A stretch of DNA of 64,000 bases, taken from assembly GCF_003605475.1 (NCBI RefSeq), contig NZ_RAHX01000001.1:186001-250000 (forward strand). Direction: 5' to 3'. Shown here in pieces: positions 27,209 through 36,486 of the stretch; position 1 is the stretch's first letter, and every line of letters begins with the position of its first letter. The DNA is from Aurantiacibacter aquimixticola. Its GTDB lineage: Bacteria; Pseudomonadota; Alphaproteobacteria; Sphingomonadales; Sphingomonadaceae. A program made the translations under genes and the position numbers. The notes under the pieces are model-generated. The model had not been told where the DNA came from and did not search any database. It saw nothing but the letters and a program-made list of their open reading frames with translations.

Positions 27209-28039
27209 TCAAATCGTGCCGATTTCACGCGCGACGGAGACGAAATCGTTGACCGACAGCGTCTCCGCGCGGCGGGTTTCATCTATTCCGAGTGTTTCAA
27301 GAGCCGCGAGGGCGCCGGATACGCCTTTCAAGCTCTGCCTGAGCATCTTGCGGCGTTGTCCGAAGGCGGCTTCCGTCACACGCTCCAGCGTAGCGATCGC
27401 GACGTCATTCGGTTGCTCGGTGGGTAGACAATGAACAATAGCGCTCATCACTTTGGGTGGCGGCGTAAAGGCGCTGCGGTGAACTTTCATCGCCAATTTC
27501 GCCTCGGCGCGCCATTGCGAAAGCACGGCGAGCCGACCGTATTCGCCGGACCCGGGCTTCGCGACGACGCGGCGCGCCACTTCCTGCTGAAACATGAGAG
27601 TCAGGCTGGTCCAGGCTGGCGGCCATTCGGGCCGTGTGAGCCAGCGTGTGAACAGCAACGTCCCGATATTGTAGGGCAGGTTTGCAACGACTGCAAAGGG
27701 TTCGCTCATCAGCTCGGCATGATCGATTGCTAGAGCGTCGCCTTCGATGATGCGAAGCTGGCCCGGGAACGCGGCTTCGAGTTCGGCAAGGGCAGGGAGG
27801 CACCTCGCATCGCGCTCGATCGCGGAAACGCGGGCTCCAGCTCTCAGCAGCGCGCGGGTGAGGCCACCGGGACCGGGTCCGATTTCGAGCACCGCCGCAT
27901 CGGCGAGATCGCCGGGAATGGCGGCAATCCGATCCAGCAATTGCTCGTCGAGCAGGAAGTTCTGTCCCAGCGCCTTCGAGGCGGACAGACCGTGCCGCGC
28001 GATGACTTCGCGAAGAGGGGGAAGGTCGGTCCGATCCAT
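27209..28039 (-). CDS. rsmA: 16S rRNA (A1518/A1519-N6) dimethyltransferase
   Basis: A 276-residue RsmA/KsgA. The N-terminus has [16 protein letters not shown] and the SAM site is [13 protein letters not shown]. The catalytic motif is NLPYNIGT, and the C-terminal domain holds [13 protein letters not shown]. It dimethylates two adenines in helix 45 of 16S rRNA. It lies 10 bases after pdxA in the conserved order lptD-surA-pdxA-rsmA, as in Escherichia coli. The ATG at 28039 fits the family N-terminus. Confidence 0.95.
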   Translation of the reverse strand: MDRTDLPPLREVIARHGLSASKALGQNFLLDEQLLDRIAAIPGDLADAAVLEIGPGPGGLTRALLRAGARVSAIERDARCLPALAELEAAFPGQLRIIEGDALAIDHAELMSEPFAVVANLPYNIGTLLFTRWLTRPEWPPAWTSLTLMFQQEVARRVVAKPGSGEYGRLAVLSQWRAEAKLAMKVHRSAFTPPPKVMSAIVHCLPTEQPNDVAIATLERVTEAAFGQRRKMLRQSLKGVSGALAALETLGIDETRRAETLSVNDFVSVAREIGTI

Positions 28040-28049
28040 TGCCGCGCTG

Positions 28050-28988
28050 CTAGAGCGCCGCGCGCCTCTCGGCAATCTCTGCGGCCATGCGAATGGCGGC
28101 AATCATGGCGTCGGGCCGGGCGATACCCTTGCCGGCGATGTCGAAAGCCGTGCCGTGATCGGGCGATGTGCGCACGATCGGCAGGCCGAGGGTGACATTG
28201 ACGCCTTCGTCGAAATCGAGCGCCTTCAGCGGCACCAGCGCCTGATCGTGATACATCGCAATGGCGACATCGTAAGTGCCGCGCTTGTGCGGGGCGAACA
28301 GCGTGTCGGCAGGATGCGGGCCGCTCGCGTTCACGCCTTCTGTGCGCAATTGCGCGATGGCGGGTGCGATGATCTCGATTTCCTCGCTACCCATCCGCCC
28401 GTCCTCGCCAGCATGGGGATTTAAGCCTGCGATGGCGATATGCGGGTCTCGTATGCCGAAATCGACCTGCAACGATCGCGCAACGATCCTGCAACGCTCG
28501 ACGATCAATTCCACTGTCAGCAGGTCCGGAACGTCCGCAAAGGCACAATGCACCGTCATGGGCACGGTTTTCAGGCTCGGCCCGGCAAGCATCATCACCG
28601 ATGCGTGGTGATCCAGACCGCAGGCATCGGCAAAGAATTCGGTCTGGCCGATGAAGCCGGGATCGATCTGCGCAATATTCGCTTTAGACACGGGAGCCGT
28701 CACGAGCGCGCTGCAATAGCCTGACTTCACGAGGTCGGTCGCGAGCTTGAGCGAATCCGATGCAATCGCGGCGCCATCGCGGTCCGGTTGGCCGGGGCGA
28801 TAGGCGCCGTCCGGTCCGTCGAGGCAGGGCGGCCCATCGCTCACGATGACGGTCGCCATGATCCGACCGCCGCCGGCAACTACGAAATCGGGCAGATCGA
28901 GCTCTTCGCGCCGCAGCCAGGCGGCGGCGATGATCTCCGGCCCGATCCCCGCCGGATCGCCCAGCGAGACGACGAGCGGCTTAGTTAT
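28050..28988 (-). CDS. pdxA: 4-hydroxythreonine-4-phosphate dehydrogenase, apparent ATA start
   Basis: A 312-residue PdxA in pyridoxal phosphate synthesis, oxidising 4-phosphohydroxy-L-threonine. Conserved segments are [15 protein letters not shown] at the N-terminus, [19 protein letters not shown] and [14 protein letters not shown]. The first ATG in frame (28859) would delete the essential [10 protein letters not shown] segment. Upstream, the only codon at the usual start position is ATA at 28988-28986 ([10 protein letters not shown], matching family MTKPL... starts). A TAG stop lies two codons before it. The frame overlaps the surA stop by 8 bases. The ATA start is read directly from the sequence, but a base error cannot be excluded. 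Confidence 0.9.
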   Translation of the reverse strand: MTKPLVVSLGDPAGIGPEIIAAAWLRREELDLPDFVVAGGGRIMATVIVSDGPPCLDGPDGAYRPGQPDRDGAAIASDSLKLATDLVKSGYCSALVTAPVSKANIAQIDPGFIGQTEFFADACGLDHHASVMMLAGPSLKTVPMTVHCAFADVPDLLTVELIVERCRIVARSLQVDFGIRDPHIAIAGLNPHAGEDGRMGSEEIEIIAPAIAQLRTEGVNASGPHPADTLFAPHKRGTYDVAIAMYHDQALVPLKALDFDEGVNVTLGLPIVRTSPDHGTAFDIAGKGIARPDAMIAAIRMAAEIAERRAAL

Positions 28989-30354
28989 ACTCTATCACCG
29001 CGTCGCGGCGCAGGTCGCGCAGATAACGCTGGGCGCGGCGGTTGATCCGCTCGTCTTCCAACTGCGCCATGATCTGCTCTACGCTCGGTCCGGCCGTTTC
29101 TTCCGGATCGTCCCGACCGCACAGCATCAGCACGCGAATGCCTTCCTGCAGATCGCCGAAAGGCGGAGTAACCTGCCCGACATTGAGCTGCAGCAACACG
29201 CTCTGCAACGCCTCGGGCAACTGGCGTACCTGGATCTCGTCATTGTTGACTGTCGTCGCGCCGATAGCGGCGGCGCGGGCGTCGGCATCGCCGCACCCAT
29301 TCATCGATTCCACCGCCGCAACGAATTCGGCGCCGCGTGCTTCGGCTTCGGCGGCCGTGGTGCCTGCGGGAAAACCGATGGCGATTTGCTTGAGGCTGAG
29401 CACCGCATCGCGCGGATCGGCCATGCCGATCTGGCGTTGGTCGATCATCAACAGGATGGAAAAACCACCCGGGATTTCGAGCGGGCCAACCAGCTGCCCG
29501 GGGACCATCTGCGCGGCGGCCGCTTCAAGCTGGGGCTGCTGCAATTGCTGCAACTGGATCCAGCCGAGATCGCCGCCGACGACGCGGCTCGACGCTTCGG
29601 AGAACTGCCGGGCGTAGGCAACGAAGCTGCCGCCTTCGCGCAGCTGTGAAATGATCTCGTTGGCGTTCGCGCGGACCTGTTCGCGGTTGGCGGTGTTTGC
29701 CGACAGGAAAATTTCGCCGAGGCGATATTCGGCCGTGCCGCGCGATTCCTGCAGACGAGTCCACAAATCGGTCACTTCGCCTTCGGAGACGTTCACGAAG
29801 GGCGCGACATTGCGGCGAAGCAGATTGGTCCACGCCAATTCTCCGCGGATCTGCCGCTTGATGGAATTGGGCGAAGACCCGATCGAAGCGAGGTAGGCGT
29901 CCATCTCGGAAACGCTCATCCCGCGCGCTTCGACGGCGAAGCGTTCGTAGGATTGCTGCACTTCCTGATCGGTGACGGCGATGTCCAGATTCTCCGCCTC
30001 CTGCACCTGCAGCGTTTCGTCGATGAGGTTGCGCAGCACCTGCAAGCGAAGTCTTGCCACTTCCTCGGCCGGCAGTTCGCGTTCCTGCGCGGCCACGATC
30101 AACGCCACGCGGTGATCGACATCGGTACCGGTGATGATGCTGCCATTGACGCGCGCGGTCGCGCGGCGCTCATTCGGATTGGCAGGTGTCGAGATGAAGG
30201 AAATGTCGTCCGGCAAGTTGAAAGCATCGCTGCCCCCCGCCTGGGCTTGGGCGTGCACCGCGACGCTGGTGAGCGAGCCCGCGATGAGGGCGGCGCCAAC
30301 ACCGACGAGTGTAGAGCGAAAGGCTTTGGTGGCGAAAGATTTCACGGTTGTCAT
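28981..30354 (-). CDS. surA: Periplasmic chaperone/peptidyl-prolyl isomerase SurA
   Basis: A 457-residue SurA. The signal peptide ends near VAVHAQA. The SurA N-terminal helical domain (ARVNGSIITGTDVDHRVALI) is followed by a parvulin domain (AEYRLGEIFLSANTANR...GGDLGWIQLQQL). A second, more degenerate parvulin-like region and a C-terminal helix complete it. It escorts outer-membrane proteins through the periplasm. ATG 30354 has AGGAT upstream and fits the signal peptide. It sits 133 bases after lptD, whose product is a known SurA client in E. coli. Confidence 0.93.
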   Translation of the reverse strand: MTTVKSFATKAFRSTLVGVGAALIAGSLTSVAVHAQAQAGGSDAFNLPDDISFISTPANPNERRATARVNGSIITGTDVDHRVALIVAAQERELPAEEVARLRLQVLRNLIDETLQVQEAENLDIAVTDQEVQQSYERFAVEARGMSVSEMDAYLASIGSSPNSIKRQIRGELAWTNLLRRNVAPFVNVSEGEVTDLWTRLQESRGTAEYRLGEIFLSANTANREQVRANANEIISQLREGGSFVAYARQFSEASSRVVGGDLGWIQLQQLQQPQLEAAAAQMVPGQLVGPLEIPGGFSILLMIDQRQIGMADPRDAVLSLKQIAIGFPAGTTAAEAEARGAEFVAAVESMNGCGDADARAAAIGATTVNNDEIQVRQLPEALQSVLLQLNVGQVTPPFGDLQEGIRVLMLCGRDDPEETAGPSVEQIMAQLEDERINRRAQRYLRDLRRDAVIEYN

Positions 30355-30487
30355 GATCCTATTGTCGGCGCGTTTATCGCGCGCCCGATTTTGCGGTGTT
30401 CTTGAAGTGTCTCTTGGGAAATCGCGGCTTAACGATAGCTGAGCCATCCGCTCTCGCCAAGTGTGCCGCAAGGCTTGTGCCGCTATC

Positions 30488-32851
30488 TTAAAGTCCGAGA
30501 TTGCGCAGCGCGAAATAGACCCGGAAACTGTTGCCGCTCTGTGCGTCCGCGAGTTCGATATAGTCCCGCCGCCAGGTGAAGCCGAATTCGAGGCAATCGT
30601 CCGCATAAGCGATGCCGAGGCGCGTGCGCAGCGGTTCGAAACCGTCTGCAGTGAAACTCGGATCCTCGTCGCGGTCGGTCAGATTGATGACCGCGGAACC
30701 GAAAATGGACCAATATTGCGCAAAGCCTACGCGGCCCGCGGCGCGCAATTCCTCGCGATCCTGCAAATCCTCGAAATTCAAATCGATATCGCGGTTCAGC
30801 CGCAGATATCCGATTTCCGCATAAGTGGCATCGGTGCCGACAGTCGCGTCGATTTCATTCCTGCGGACGGCGAAATTGTCCTTGTCCAGTCGAAAGCGAT
30901 GCGTGAACTTGACGAAATCGTTGTAGCGCACCTGTGTGCGGCCGACGAAATCGGAGAATTGCTCTGACAAACCGGTCCCGTCCGGGAACAGGTTGAACTC
31001 GTCATCCAGCCGATAGGACTGGCCGATCGTGCTCTCGATCCGCCAGCCCGGCATCGTGAGCTGCCAGTCCGCGCCATAGGTCAGGCGAACGCCATCCTCG
31101 ACGCGGTCGTAACCGGGAAAGCGGTTGAGCGAGAAGAGATTTGAGTCCTCCAGATCGATTGCGCGCGCGTCTTCGTTCGGAATGTCGAGATTGCGGATGT
31201 CGGGCGCGGCAACCAGCTGCAGGCGCGGTGTGAGCACCTGCGTGCCGCCGAACGCTTCCCCGATGAATGGCCATTTCACGTCGACCGCCGCTATGGCGAC
31301 GCCGCGTGTCTGCCAGCCCTCTTCCCCGCGATAAAGCGGTGTTTCGGTGCGGAAATTCTCATCCGAATGGTAGACGTCGCCGCGCACCAGAGCCGTTAAC
31401 GTCACCTCCTGCCCCATAGGCGTGATGCGGCGCATATCCCATTGCGCGCGAGCGAAGGCGCGCTGCGTATCCTGCCCTTCAGACCGCGTGATGGCGAGCG
31501 TGTTCGCCTGCACTTCGACCTGCCCGCCAAGGACGGGTTCCTCAAGCCGATAGCGCGCGTCAATCAGCGGCAGGGCGAGTGGCACTTGGCCTTGATCGGT
31601 GCTGACCAACAGGGCCTGCGTCGCCCAACCGGCGATGGAGACGTAGGAATTGTCGTCAATCCGCTCGAGCTCGACCACCGAGCGGATGCGATCCTCCCGG
31701 CTGATATCGTAGCGGCGCAGGAAGGTGCGGTCACTGGCAACGCGCACAGATCCGGTCGCGCTCCAGTTCTCGTCGAGCTGGAAGCGGCCGTTGGCAAAGA
31801 TGTATCCGCGAAAATCCGTCTCGCTTACCGGCTCGGTTGCATTCAGAGGAATCCGCGATCCGTAGGTGGCGTAGCCAGTGACCTGGTAGGCCCCGCGCTC
31901 GGTCAGCTGGCGATACTGGGCAGACACCATCGGCGCCGCTTCGGTGTAGAGATAACCGCTTAGCAAGAGGTCGCGATTTTCGGCGAGCCGCAGGTAATAG
32001 CTGTCGGTCAGCTCGAAACCGTTTGACGCAGTGATGCCGATATCGGGAATGAAAAATCCGCTGCTTGCGCCGCCATCGGCCCGCACCGTGAGGCCTGGCA
32101 ATGGAAGAATGCGTGCGCCGAACAATTCGAGATAGGCGCCGGTGAACCGGATGCGCTCCCGATCGCTGTCATAGTAAACGCGATCGGCCGTAATCCGCCA
32201 GCTAGGGATGCGCTCGCAACCGTCGCTGTCGATCACCGGGCATGAGGAATAGACCGCGCGGTCGAGCACGATATCGCCATCTTCGGCGCGGGTGGCATTG
32301 GCCGCTGCAAGGCGCGCGCCCTGTCGGAAGGCGAGCAGCAGATTGTTCATCGCGCCCGCTTGCAGTTCGTCGGTCAGTGTGACTCGCTCGGTGAAGAGCT
32401 GGTTGCCGTTTTCATCCACCAGCCGCACCGATCCCTCAACGACGATTTCCCCGGTGAAGCGGTTCCATGACACGGCATCGGCGCGCAAAGACTGATCGCC
32501 GGAGCGGAGGATGACATTTCCCGACGCAGTGACGGTGTCGCTGTCCTGATCATATTGCAGGGTGTTTGCTTCGAAGCCGATCTGGCGCTGCCCATCTATA
32601 TCGACTTCGGGTATGACGAGGCCGCTGGGCCCGTCCGGATCGGGGTCCGACGTTTCCTGCTCTGGATCGAACGGATCGGGTTCATCCTGCGCCAGTTCCT
32701 GCGCCGTCAGCACACCGGGGGCCTCGCCGTTCTGGGCGAGGGCGGGTGAGGTAAGACAGGTCAGCGACAACGCCGCAAAGCTGCTCATCGTCAGACGCCC
32801 GGAAAGCGGGCACAGCGGGCGGTGCGACGCGTGAGGCGGGCCGGGCAGCAT
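30488..32851 (-). CDS. lptD: LPS-assembly protein LptD
   Basis: A 787-residue outer-membrane LPS insertase. A signal peptide (SFAALSLTCLTSPALAQ) comes first. The periplasmic OstA-like jellyroll follows (IGFEANTLQYDQDSDTVTASG, LRADAVSWNRFTGEIV). The large C-terminal beta-barrel ends in alternating aromatic strands (FRVYFALRNLGL). Start options are ATG 32851 and ATG 32788; 32851 supplies a basic n-region before the hydrophobic core. The gene begins the minus-strand block and is divergent from pepA by about 100 bases. Confidence 0.93.
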   Translation of the reverse strand: MLPGPPHASHRPLCPLSGRLTMSSFAALSLTCLTSPALAQNGEAPGVLTAQELAQDEPDPFDPEQETSDPDPDGPSGLVIPEVDIDGQRQIGFEANTLQYDQDSDTVTASGNVILRSGDQSLRADAVSWNRFTGEIVVEGSVRLVDENGNQLFTERVTLTDELQAGAMNNLLLAFRQGARLAAANATRAEDGDIVLDRAVYSSCPVIDSDGCERIPSWRITADRVYYDSDRERIRFTGAYLELFGARILPLPGLTVRADGGASSGFFIPDIGITASNGFELTDSYYLRLAENRDLLLSGYLYTEAAPMVSAQYRQLTERGAYQVTGYATYGSRIPLNATEPVSETDFRGYIFANGRFQLDENWSATGSVRVASDRTFLRRYDISREDRIRSVVELERIDDNSYVSIAGWATQALLVSTDQGQVPLALPLIDARYRLEEPVLGGQVEVQANTLAITRSEGQDTQRAFARAQWDMRRITPMGQEVTLTALVRGDVYHSDENFRTETPLYRGEEGWQTRGVAIAAVDVKWPFIGEAFGGTQVLTPRLQLVAAPDIRNLDIPNEDARAIDLEDSNLFSLNRFPGYDRVEDGVRLTYGADWQLTMPGWRIESTIGQSYRLDDEFNLFPDGTGLSEQFSDFVGRTQVRYNDFVKFTHRFRLDKDNFAVRRNEIDATVGTDATYAEIGYLRLNRDIDLNFEDLQDREELRAAGRVGFAQYWSIFGSAVINLTDRDEDPSFTADGFEPLRTRLGIAYADDCLEFGFTWRRDYIELADAQSGNSFRVYFALRNLGL

Positions 32852-32949
32852 GGCTTGCCTATCGCACCGGTCGCTCCTAACTGCAACGCTCGCTTTGCAG
32901 GCGGCTTCGGCCCGATCGCAAGACATCAGAATTCTCTTCGGGAGCCTCC

Positions 32950-34413
32950 ATGGATATCCAGTTTCGCGACAGTTTCGACAGCAATTCCCCGCGTCTCGTG
33001 GCGCGCGTCATCGAGCCGGGAGCGCTGGGCGAGGACGTGCCGAAGACGGTCAGGGAAGGGGCGGAAGCGTCCCGCTTTACCGGCAAGGCGGGCCAGGTCT
33101 TCGATGGCTTTTACGAGGCGGGCGGCAAGGTCGTGCGGCTTGCTTTGGTGGGCGCGGGCAAGGCTGGCGATGCCGGACGGATGGCGGCGCTGGAAAAAGC
33201 CGGTGCGGCGCTGACGGCGAAATATCTCACCAGCGGCGAGACGGCGTTGGCGATCGACGTCGCGAAGAGCGGTCTTTCGGCAGAGGAAACTGCTGCCGTA
33301 CTTATGGGCGCGCGGCTCAGGGCATGGCGCTGGGACGAATATCGCACCAAGCTGCGCGACGAGCAGAAGCGCACCCTAGATACGATCCACGCGGTCGGCG
33401 CGCCGAATGGCACCCAGGATGCCTGGGCGGATGCCAAGGCCGTGGCCGAGGGCGTCGAATTCACGCGGGAGCTGGTCGCCGAACCCGCCAATGTGATTTA
33501 TCCCGAAAGCTTCGTCGCCCGCTGCCGCAAAAGGTATGAGGGCACCGGCCTTAATATCCGCGTGCTCGGCGAGAAGGAGATGCTGGAGCTTGGTATGGGC
33601 GCGCTGATGGGCGTCAGCCAGGGGTCGGTGCGCGAGGGGCAATTGCTAATCGTCGAATGGATGGGCGGCAAGGATGGCGAAACCCCCACCGTGTTCGTCG
33701 GCAAGGGCGTCACTTTCGATACTGGCGGTATCTCGATGAAGCCGCCTGCGGGCATGGAAGACATGAAATGGGACATGGGCGGCGCAGGGGCTGTCGCCGG
33801 CGCGATGCTTGCGCTGGCCGGGCGCAAGGCAAAGGCGAACGTCGTGGGTGTTTGCGGGCTGGTCGAGAACATGCCGGATGGCAATGCGCAGCGCCCCGGC
33901 GACGTAGTCACCTCAATGAGCGGGCAGACCGTCGAGGTCATCAACACGGATGCCGAGGGGCGTCTGGTGCTGTGCGATGCGATGACCTGGGTGCAGCGTG
34001 AATACACGCCGAAGACGCTGGTCGATCTTGCCACGCTGACGGGGGCGATGCTCGTCGCTCTCGGCAACGAGCATGCGGGTGTCTTTTCCAACGACGATGA
34101 ACTCGCCGACAGTCTGCTGGCCGCGGGCAAGGCGAGTGGCGACCGGCTATGGCGCATGCCGCTCGGCCCCGAATACGACAAGCTGATCGACAGCCCGATC
34201 GCCGATATGAAGAATGTCGGTCCACGCTGGGCCGGATCGATTACCGCCGCGCAATATCTCCAGCGTTTTGTCGAAGACGGGGTGAATTGGGCGCATTGCG
34301 ACATTGCTGGCATGGTCTGGGCCGACAAGCCTGGCGCAACCTGGGACAAGGGCGCCACCGGCTATGGCGTGCGCCTGATCGACCGCTTCATCCGCGACGC
34401 GGTGGAGGGCTGA
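32950..34413 (+). CDS. pepA: Leucyl aminopeptidase
   Basis: A 487-residue M17 aminopeptidase. The C-terminal catalytic domain has the metal-binding VFVGKGVTFDTGGISMKP and the family signature NTDAEGRL. It removes N-terminal residues from peptides in the cytoplasm and forms hexamers in known members. ATG 32950 follows GGGAGCCTCC. It starts the group pepA-DUF2256-holC, resembling the E. coli pepA-holC-valS order. Confidence 0.95.
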   Translation: MDIQFRDSFDSNSPRLVARVIEPGALGEDVPKTVREGAEASRFTGKAGQVFDGFYEAGGKVVRLALVGAGKAGDAGRMAALEKAGAALTAKYLTSGETALAIDVAKSGLSAEETAAVLMGARLRAWRWDEYRTKLRDEQKRTLDTIHAVGAPNGTQDAWADAKAVAEGVEFTRELVAEPANVIYPESFVARCRKRYEGTGLNIRVLGEKEMLELGMGALMGVSQGSVREGQLLIVEWMGGKDGETPTVFVGKGVTFDTGGISMKPPAGMEDMKWDMGGAGAVAGAMLALAGRKAKANVVGVCGLVENMPDGNAQRPGDVVTSMSGQTVEVINTDAEGRLVLCDAMTWVQREYTPKTLVDLATLTGAMLVALGNEHAGVFSNDDELADSLLAAGKASGDRLWRMPLGPEYDKLIDSPIADMKNVGPRWAGSITAAQYLQRFVEDGVNWAHCDIAGMVWADKPGATWDKGATGYGVRLIDRFIRDAVEG

Positions 34414-34419
34414 GCGATC

Positions 34420-34572
34420 ATGGGGCGGATGCGGAAAAAGTCCGATCTGCCCAGCAAGATCTGCGAGACCTGTGGTTTGCCTTTCACCTGGCGCAAGAAG
34501 TGGGAGCGGGACTGGGAGAGCGTCCGCTACTGCTCCGAACGGTGCCGCCGCTCTAAAAGCAAGGAGAGTTGA
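34420..34572 (+). CDS. DUF2256 zinc-ribbon-like small protein
   Basis: A 50-residue protein: a basic N-terminus ([19 protein letters not shown]), then [24 protein letters not shown]. The two cysteine pairs (CETC and CSERC) suggest a small zinc ribbon, as in DUF2256. It starts 7 bases after pepA and its stop overlaps the holC start (TGATG). It is short but strongly patterned, so the call is good; function is unknown. Confidence 0.85.
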   Translation: MGRMRKKSDLPSKICETCGLPFTWRKKWERDWESVRYCSERCRRSKSKES

Positions 34573-35009
34573 TGCGCGTCGATTTCTATCAGCTTTCCCG
34601 CGATCCCGCGCCCGTCGCCATCGCCCTTCTCGCGCGCAAAACCATCGAGGCTGGGGAGCGGCTGCTGGTCGTAGCCGACGATCTCGACATGCTCGAAAGC
34701 ATCTCGAAGACGCTGTGGGAAGCTTCGCCAGAGGCATTTCTCGCCAATGGCATCGCCGGAGACGAGCACGATGCGCGCCAGCCCATTCTGCTGTCGGGCG
34801 AGGTCGACCCGGCAAATAGCGCGAAATTCCTGCTCCTCGCCGATGGCGAATGGCGCGATCCGGGAGACACTTTCACGCGCACCATGCTGCTTTTCGACGC
34901 TGCGACGATCGAGGCCGCCCGCCAGACGTGGAAAGCGCTGGGTGAACGCAACGAAATCGAGCGAAAGTTCTGGAAGCAAGATGGTGGACGCTGGGTCGAA
35001 GGGCCTTAG
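34572..35009 (+). CDS. holC: DNA polymerase III chi subunit
   Basis: A 145-residue HolC. It shows the family start RVDFYQLSRDPAPVAIALLARK, the ERLLVVADD and LDMLESISKTLW segments, and the PILLS region followed by NSAKFLLLADG. Chi links the clamp-loader to single-stranded DNA-binding protein in E. coli. ATG 34572 overlaps the DUF2256 stop. Its position right behind pepA is a conserved arrangement. Confidence 0.9.
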   Translation: MRVDFYQLSRDPAPVAIALLARKTIEAGERLLVVADDLDMLESISKTLWEASPEAFLANGIAGDEHDARQPILLSGEVDPANSAKFLLLADGEWRDPGDTFTRTMLLFDAATIEAARQTWKALGERNEIERKFWKQDGGRWVEGP

Positions 35010-35099
35010 CGTCGATGCGGCGCATTGGGCTTGCCCGCCCATCGCCTTGGCGCTAGGGGCGCGCGCAATCTCCAGATACCCAATTCGAAGGATTCTCTT

Positions 35100-35522
35100 A
35101 TGGCGGTCACCCGCACGTTCTCGATCATCAAGCCCGATGCCACGCGCCGCAATCTCACCGGTGCCGTCACCAAGATGCTGGAAGATGCCGGCCTGCGCGT
35201 CGTCGCGTCCAAGCGCATCCACATGACTAAGGATCAGGCCGAAGGCTTCTACGCCGTCCACAAGGAGCGCCCCTTTTTCGGTGAGCTCGTCGAATTCATG
35301 ACCAGCGGCCCAGTGGTCGTCCAGGTTCTCGAGGGCGAAGACGCTGTCGTTCGCAACCGCACGATCATGGGCGCGACCAACCCGGCCGACGCCGATGACG
35401 GCACGATCCGCAAGACCTATGCAGAAAGCATAGAGGCCAACACCGTCCACGGTTCGGACAGCGAAGAGAATGCCAAGATCGAAATCGATTTCTTCTTCGA
35501 TGAGAATGAGATCGTCGGTTGA
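35100..35522 (+). CDS. ndk: Nucleoside diphosphate kinase
   Basis: A 140-residue Ndk that balances NTP pools. It has [13 protein letters not shown] at the N-terminus and the catalytic histidine in [12 protein letters not shown], preceded by [26 protein letters not shown] is also diagnostic. ATG 35100 follows GAAGGATTC. It is 90 bases downstream of holC. Confidence 0.97.
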   Translation: MAVTRTFSIIKPDATRRNLTGAVTKMLEDAGLRVVASKRIHMTKDQAEGFYAVHKERPFFGELVEFMTSGPVVVQVLEGEDAVVRNRTIMGATNPADADDGTIRKTYAESIEANTVHGSDSEENAKIEIDFFFDENEIVG

Positions 35523-35650
35523 TTTCGAGAGAAATCAAGATTTCCCGGACTTTTCAGGCAGATTGATGTAACTCCTCCATGGGGGTAATGCGACTCGCGC
35601 ATTCGTCGCGATCGCAACCTCCATCGGGGAGGCCGAATTTGTTCTGGCAG

Positions 35651-36073
35651 ATGCGTAACAAGGCGGAAAACGTGGTGCGGCGCTATGTCGCAGCCGTCAA
35701 CGCGCGCGATGCCGACGCGATCATCGCCTTGCTGCACCCGGATTGCCGCTTCATCGACAGCCACGGCTTTGGTATCGATGGTATCGATGACTGCACGGAT
35801 GCCGTCCGCGCCTTCATGGCACTCGGCAGCAATTTCCGCATGCATGTCGAGGGCATCTCCAACAATCACGGCGACATTCTGTTGCGCGGCCATACGGAGG
35901 CTGAGGATGCCTCCCTGGCGACGGATACCCTCTGGCTGGCCCGCGTCGAAGATGGCCGTCTGCTGTACTGGCAGAGTTTCGGTGAAAGCAGCGCACCGGC
36001 GCTGGCGCACCGCCTCATGCCCGATAAGGCAGAACCGCTGGAAGACACGCCCAGCATCCGAATTGCGAATTGA
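35651..36073 (+). CDS. SnoaL/NTF2-like protein, first of a tandem pair
   Basis: A 140-residue protein with a SnoaL-like (NTF2) cone fold signature: NVVRRYVAAVNARDADAIIALLHPDCRFIDSHG near the N-terminus and LWLARVEDGRLLYWQSFGE near the end. Such proteins act as small cyclases, isomerases or ligand carriers; no catalytic role can be read here. ATG 35651 fits the domain; an ATG at 35579 would add an unconvincing extension. The second, similar gene follows six bases after its stop. Confidence 0.75.
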   Translation: MRNKAENVVRRYVAAVNARDADAIIALLHPDCRFIDSHGFGIDGIDDCTDAVRAFMALGSNFRMHVEGISNNHGDILLRGHTEAEDASLATDTLWLARVEDGRLLYWQSFGESSAPALAHRLMPDKAEPLEDTPSIRIAN

Positions 36074-36078
36074 GCGCG

Positions 36079-36486
36079 ATGTTCGGGCGAAATCGCAAGA
36101 AATCCATCGCCATCGTCCGCCGCTATATCGATGCGCTCAACCGGCATGATGCGGGCGCGATGATCCATATGCATCATCCTGAGTTTTCCTTCATTGACGC
36201 GCGGGGAGACGCGATCGAAGGCAAGGCGCGATGCGCCAAGGCTGTGCATGCTCTGATGGATATGGACGAGGATTTCGGCCTAGAGATAAAAGACGCGACG
36301 GTGCGCGGCGGCCAAGTGCTGTTGCGCGGCCGCACGCGGGCATCCGACCCGCGGCTGGAGCATGACATGCTATGGGCGGTACGCGTCGAAAACGGTCTGT
36401 TGAAGGACTGGCAGAGCTTCGGGGACCGCGACGCGAACCCCATGGCGCATCTGCTTCTCCATCGAACGCTGCAGCCTGCCGGCTAG
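36079..36486 (+). CDS. SnoaL/NTF2-like protein, second of a tandem pair
   Basis: A 135-residue relative of the gene just upstream. Shared patterns are IVRRYIDALNRHDAGAMIHMHHPEFSFIDARG, GGQVLLRGRTRA and MLWAVRVENGLLKDWQSFGD. The pair probably arose by tandem duplication followed by strong divergence. ATG 36079 is chosen; a TTG at 36070 overlapping the previous stop is possible. Its end overlaps the convergent sulfotransferase gene by 4 bases. Function is unknown. Confidence 0.75.
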   Translation: MFGRNRKKSIAIVRRYIDALNRHDAGAMIHMHHPEFSFIDARGDAIEGKARCAKAVHALMDMDEDFGLEIKDATVRGGQVLLRGRTRASDPRLEHDMLWAVRVENGLLKDWQSFGDRDANPMAHLLLHRTLQPAG

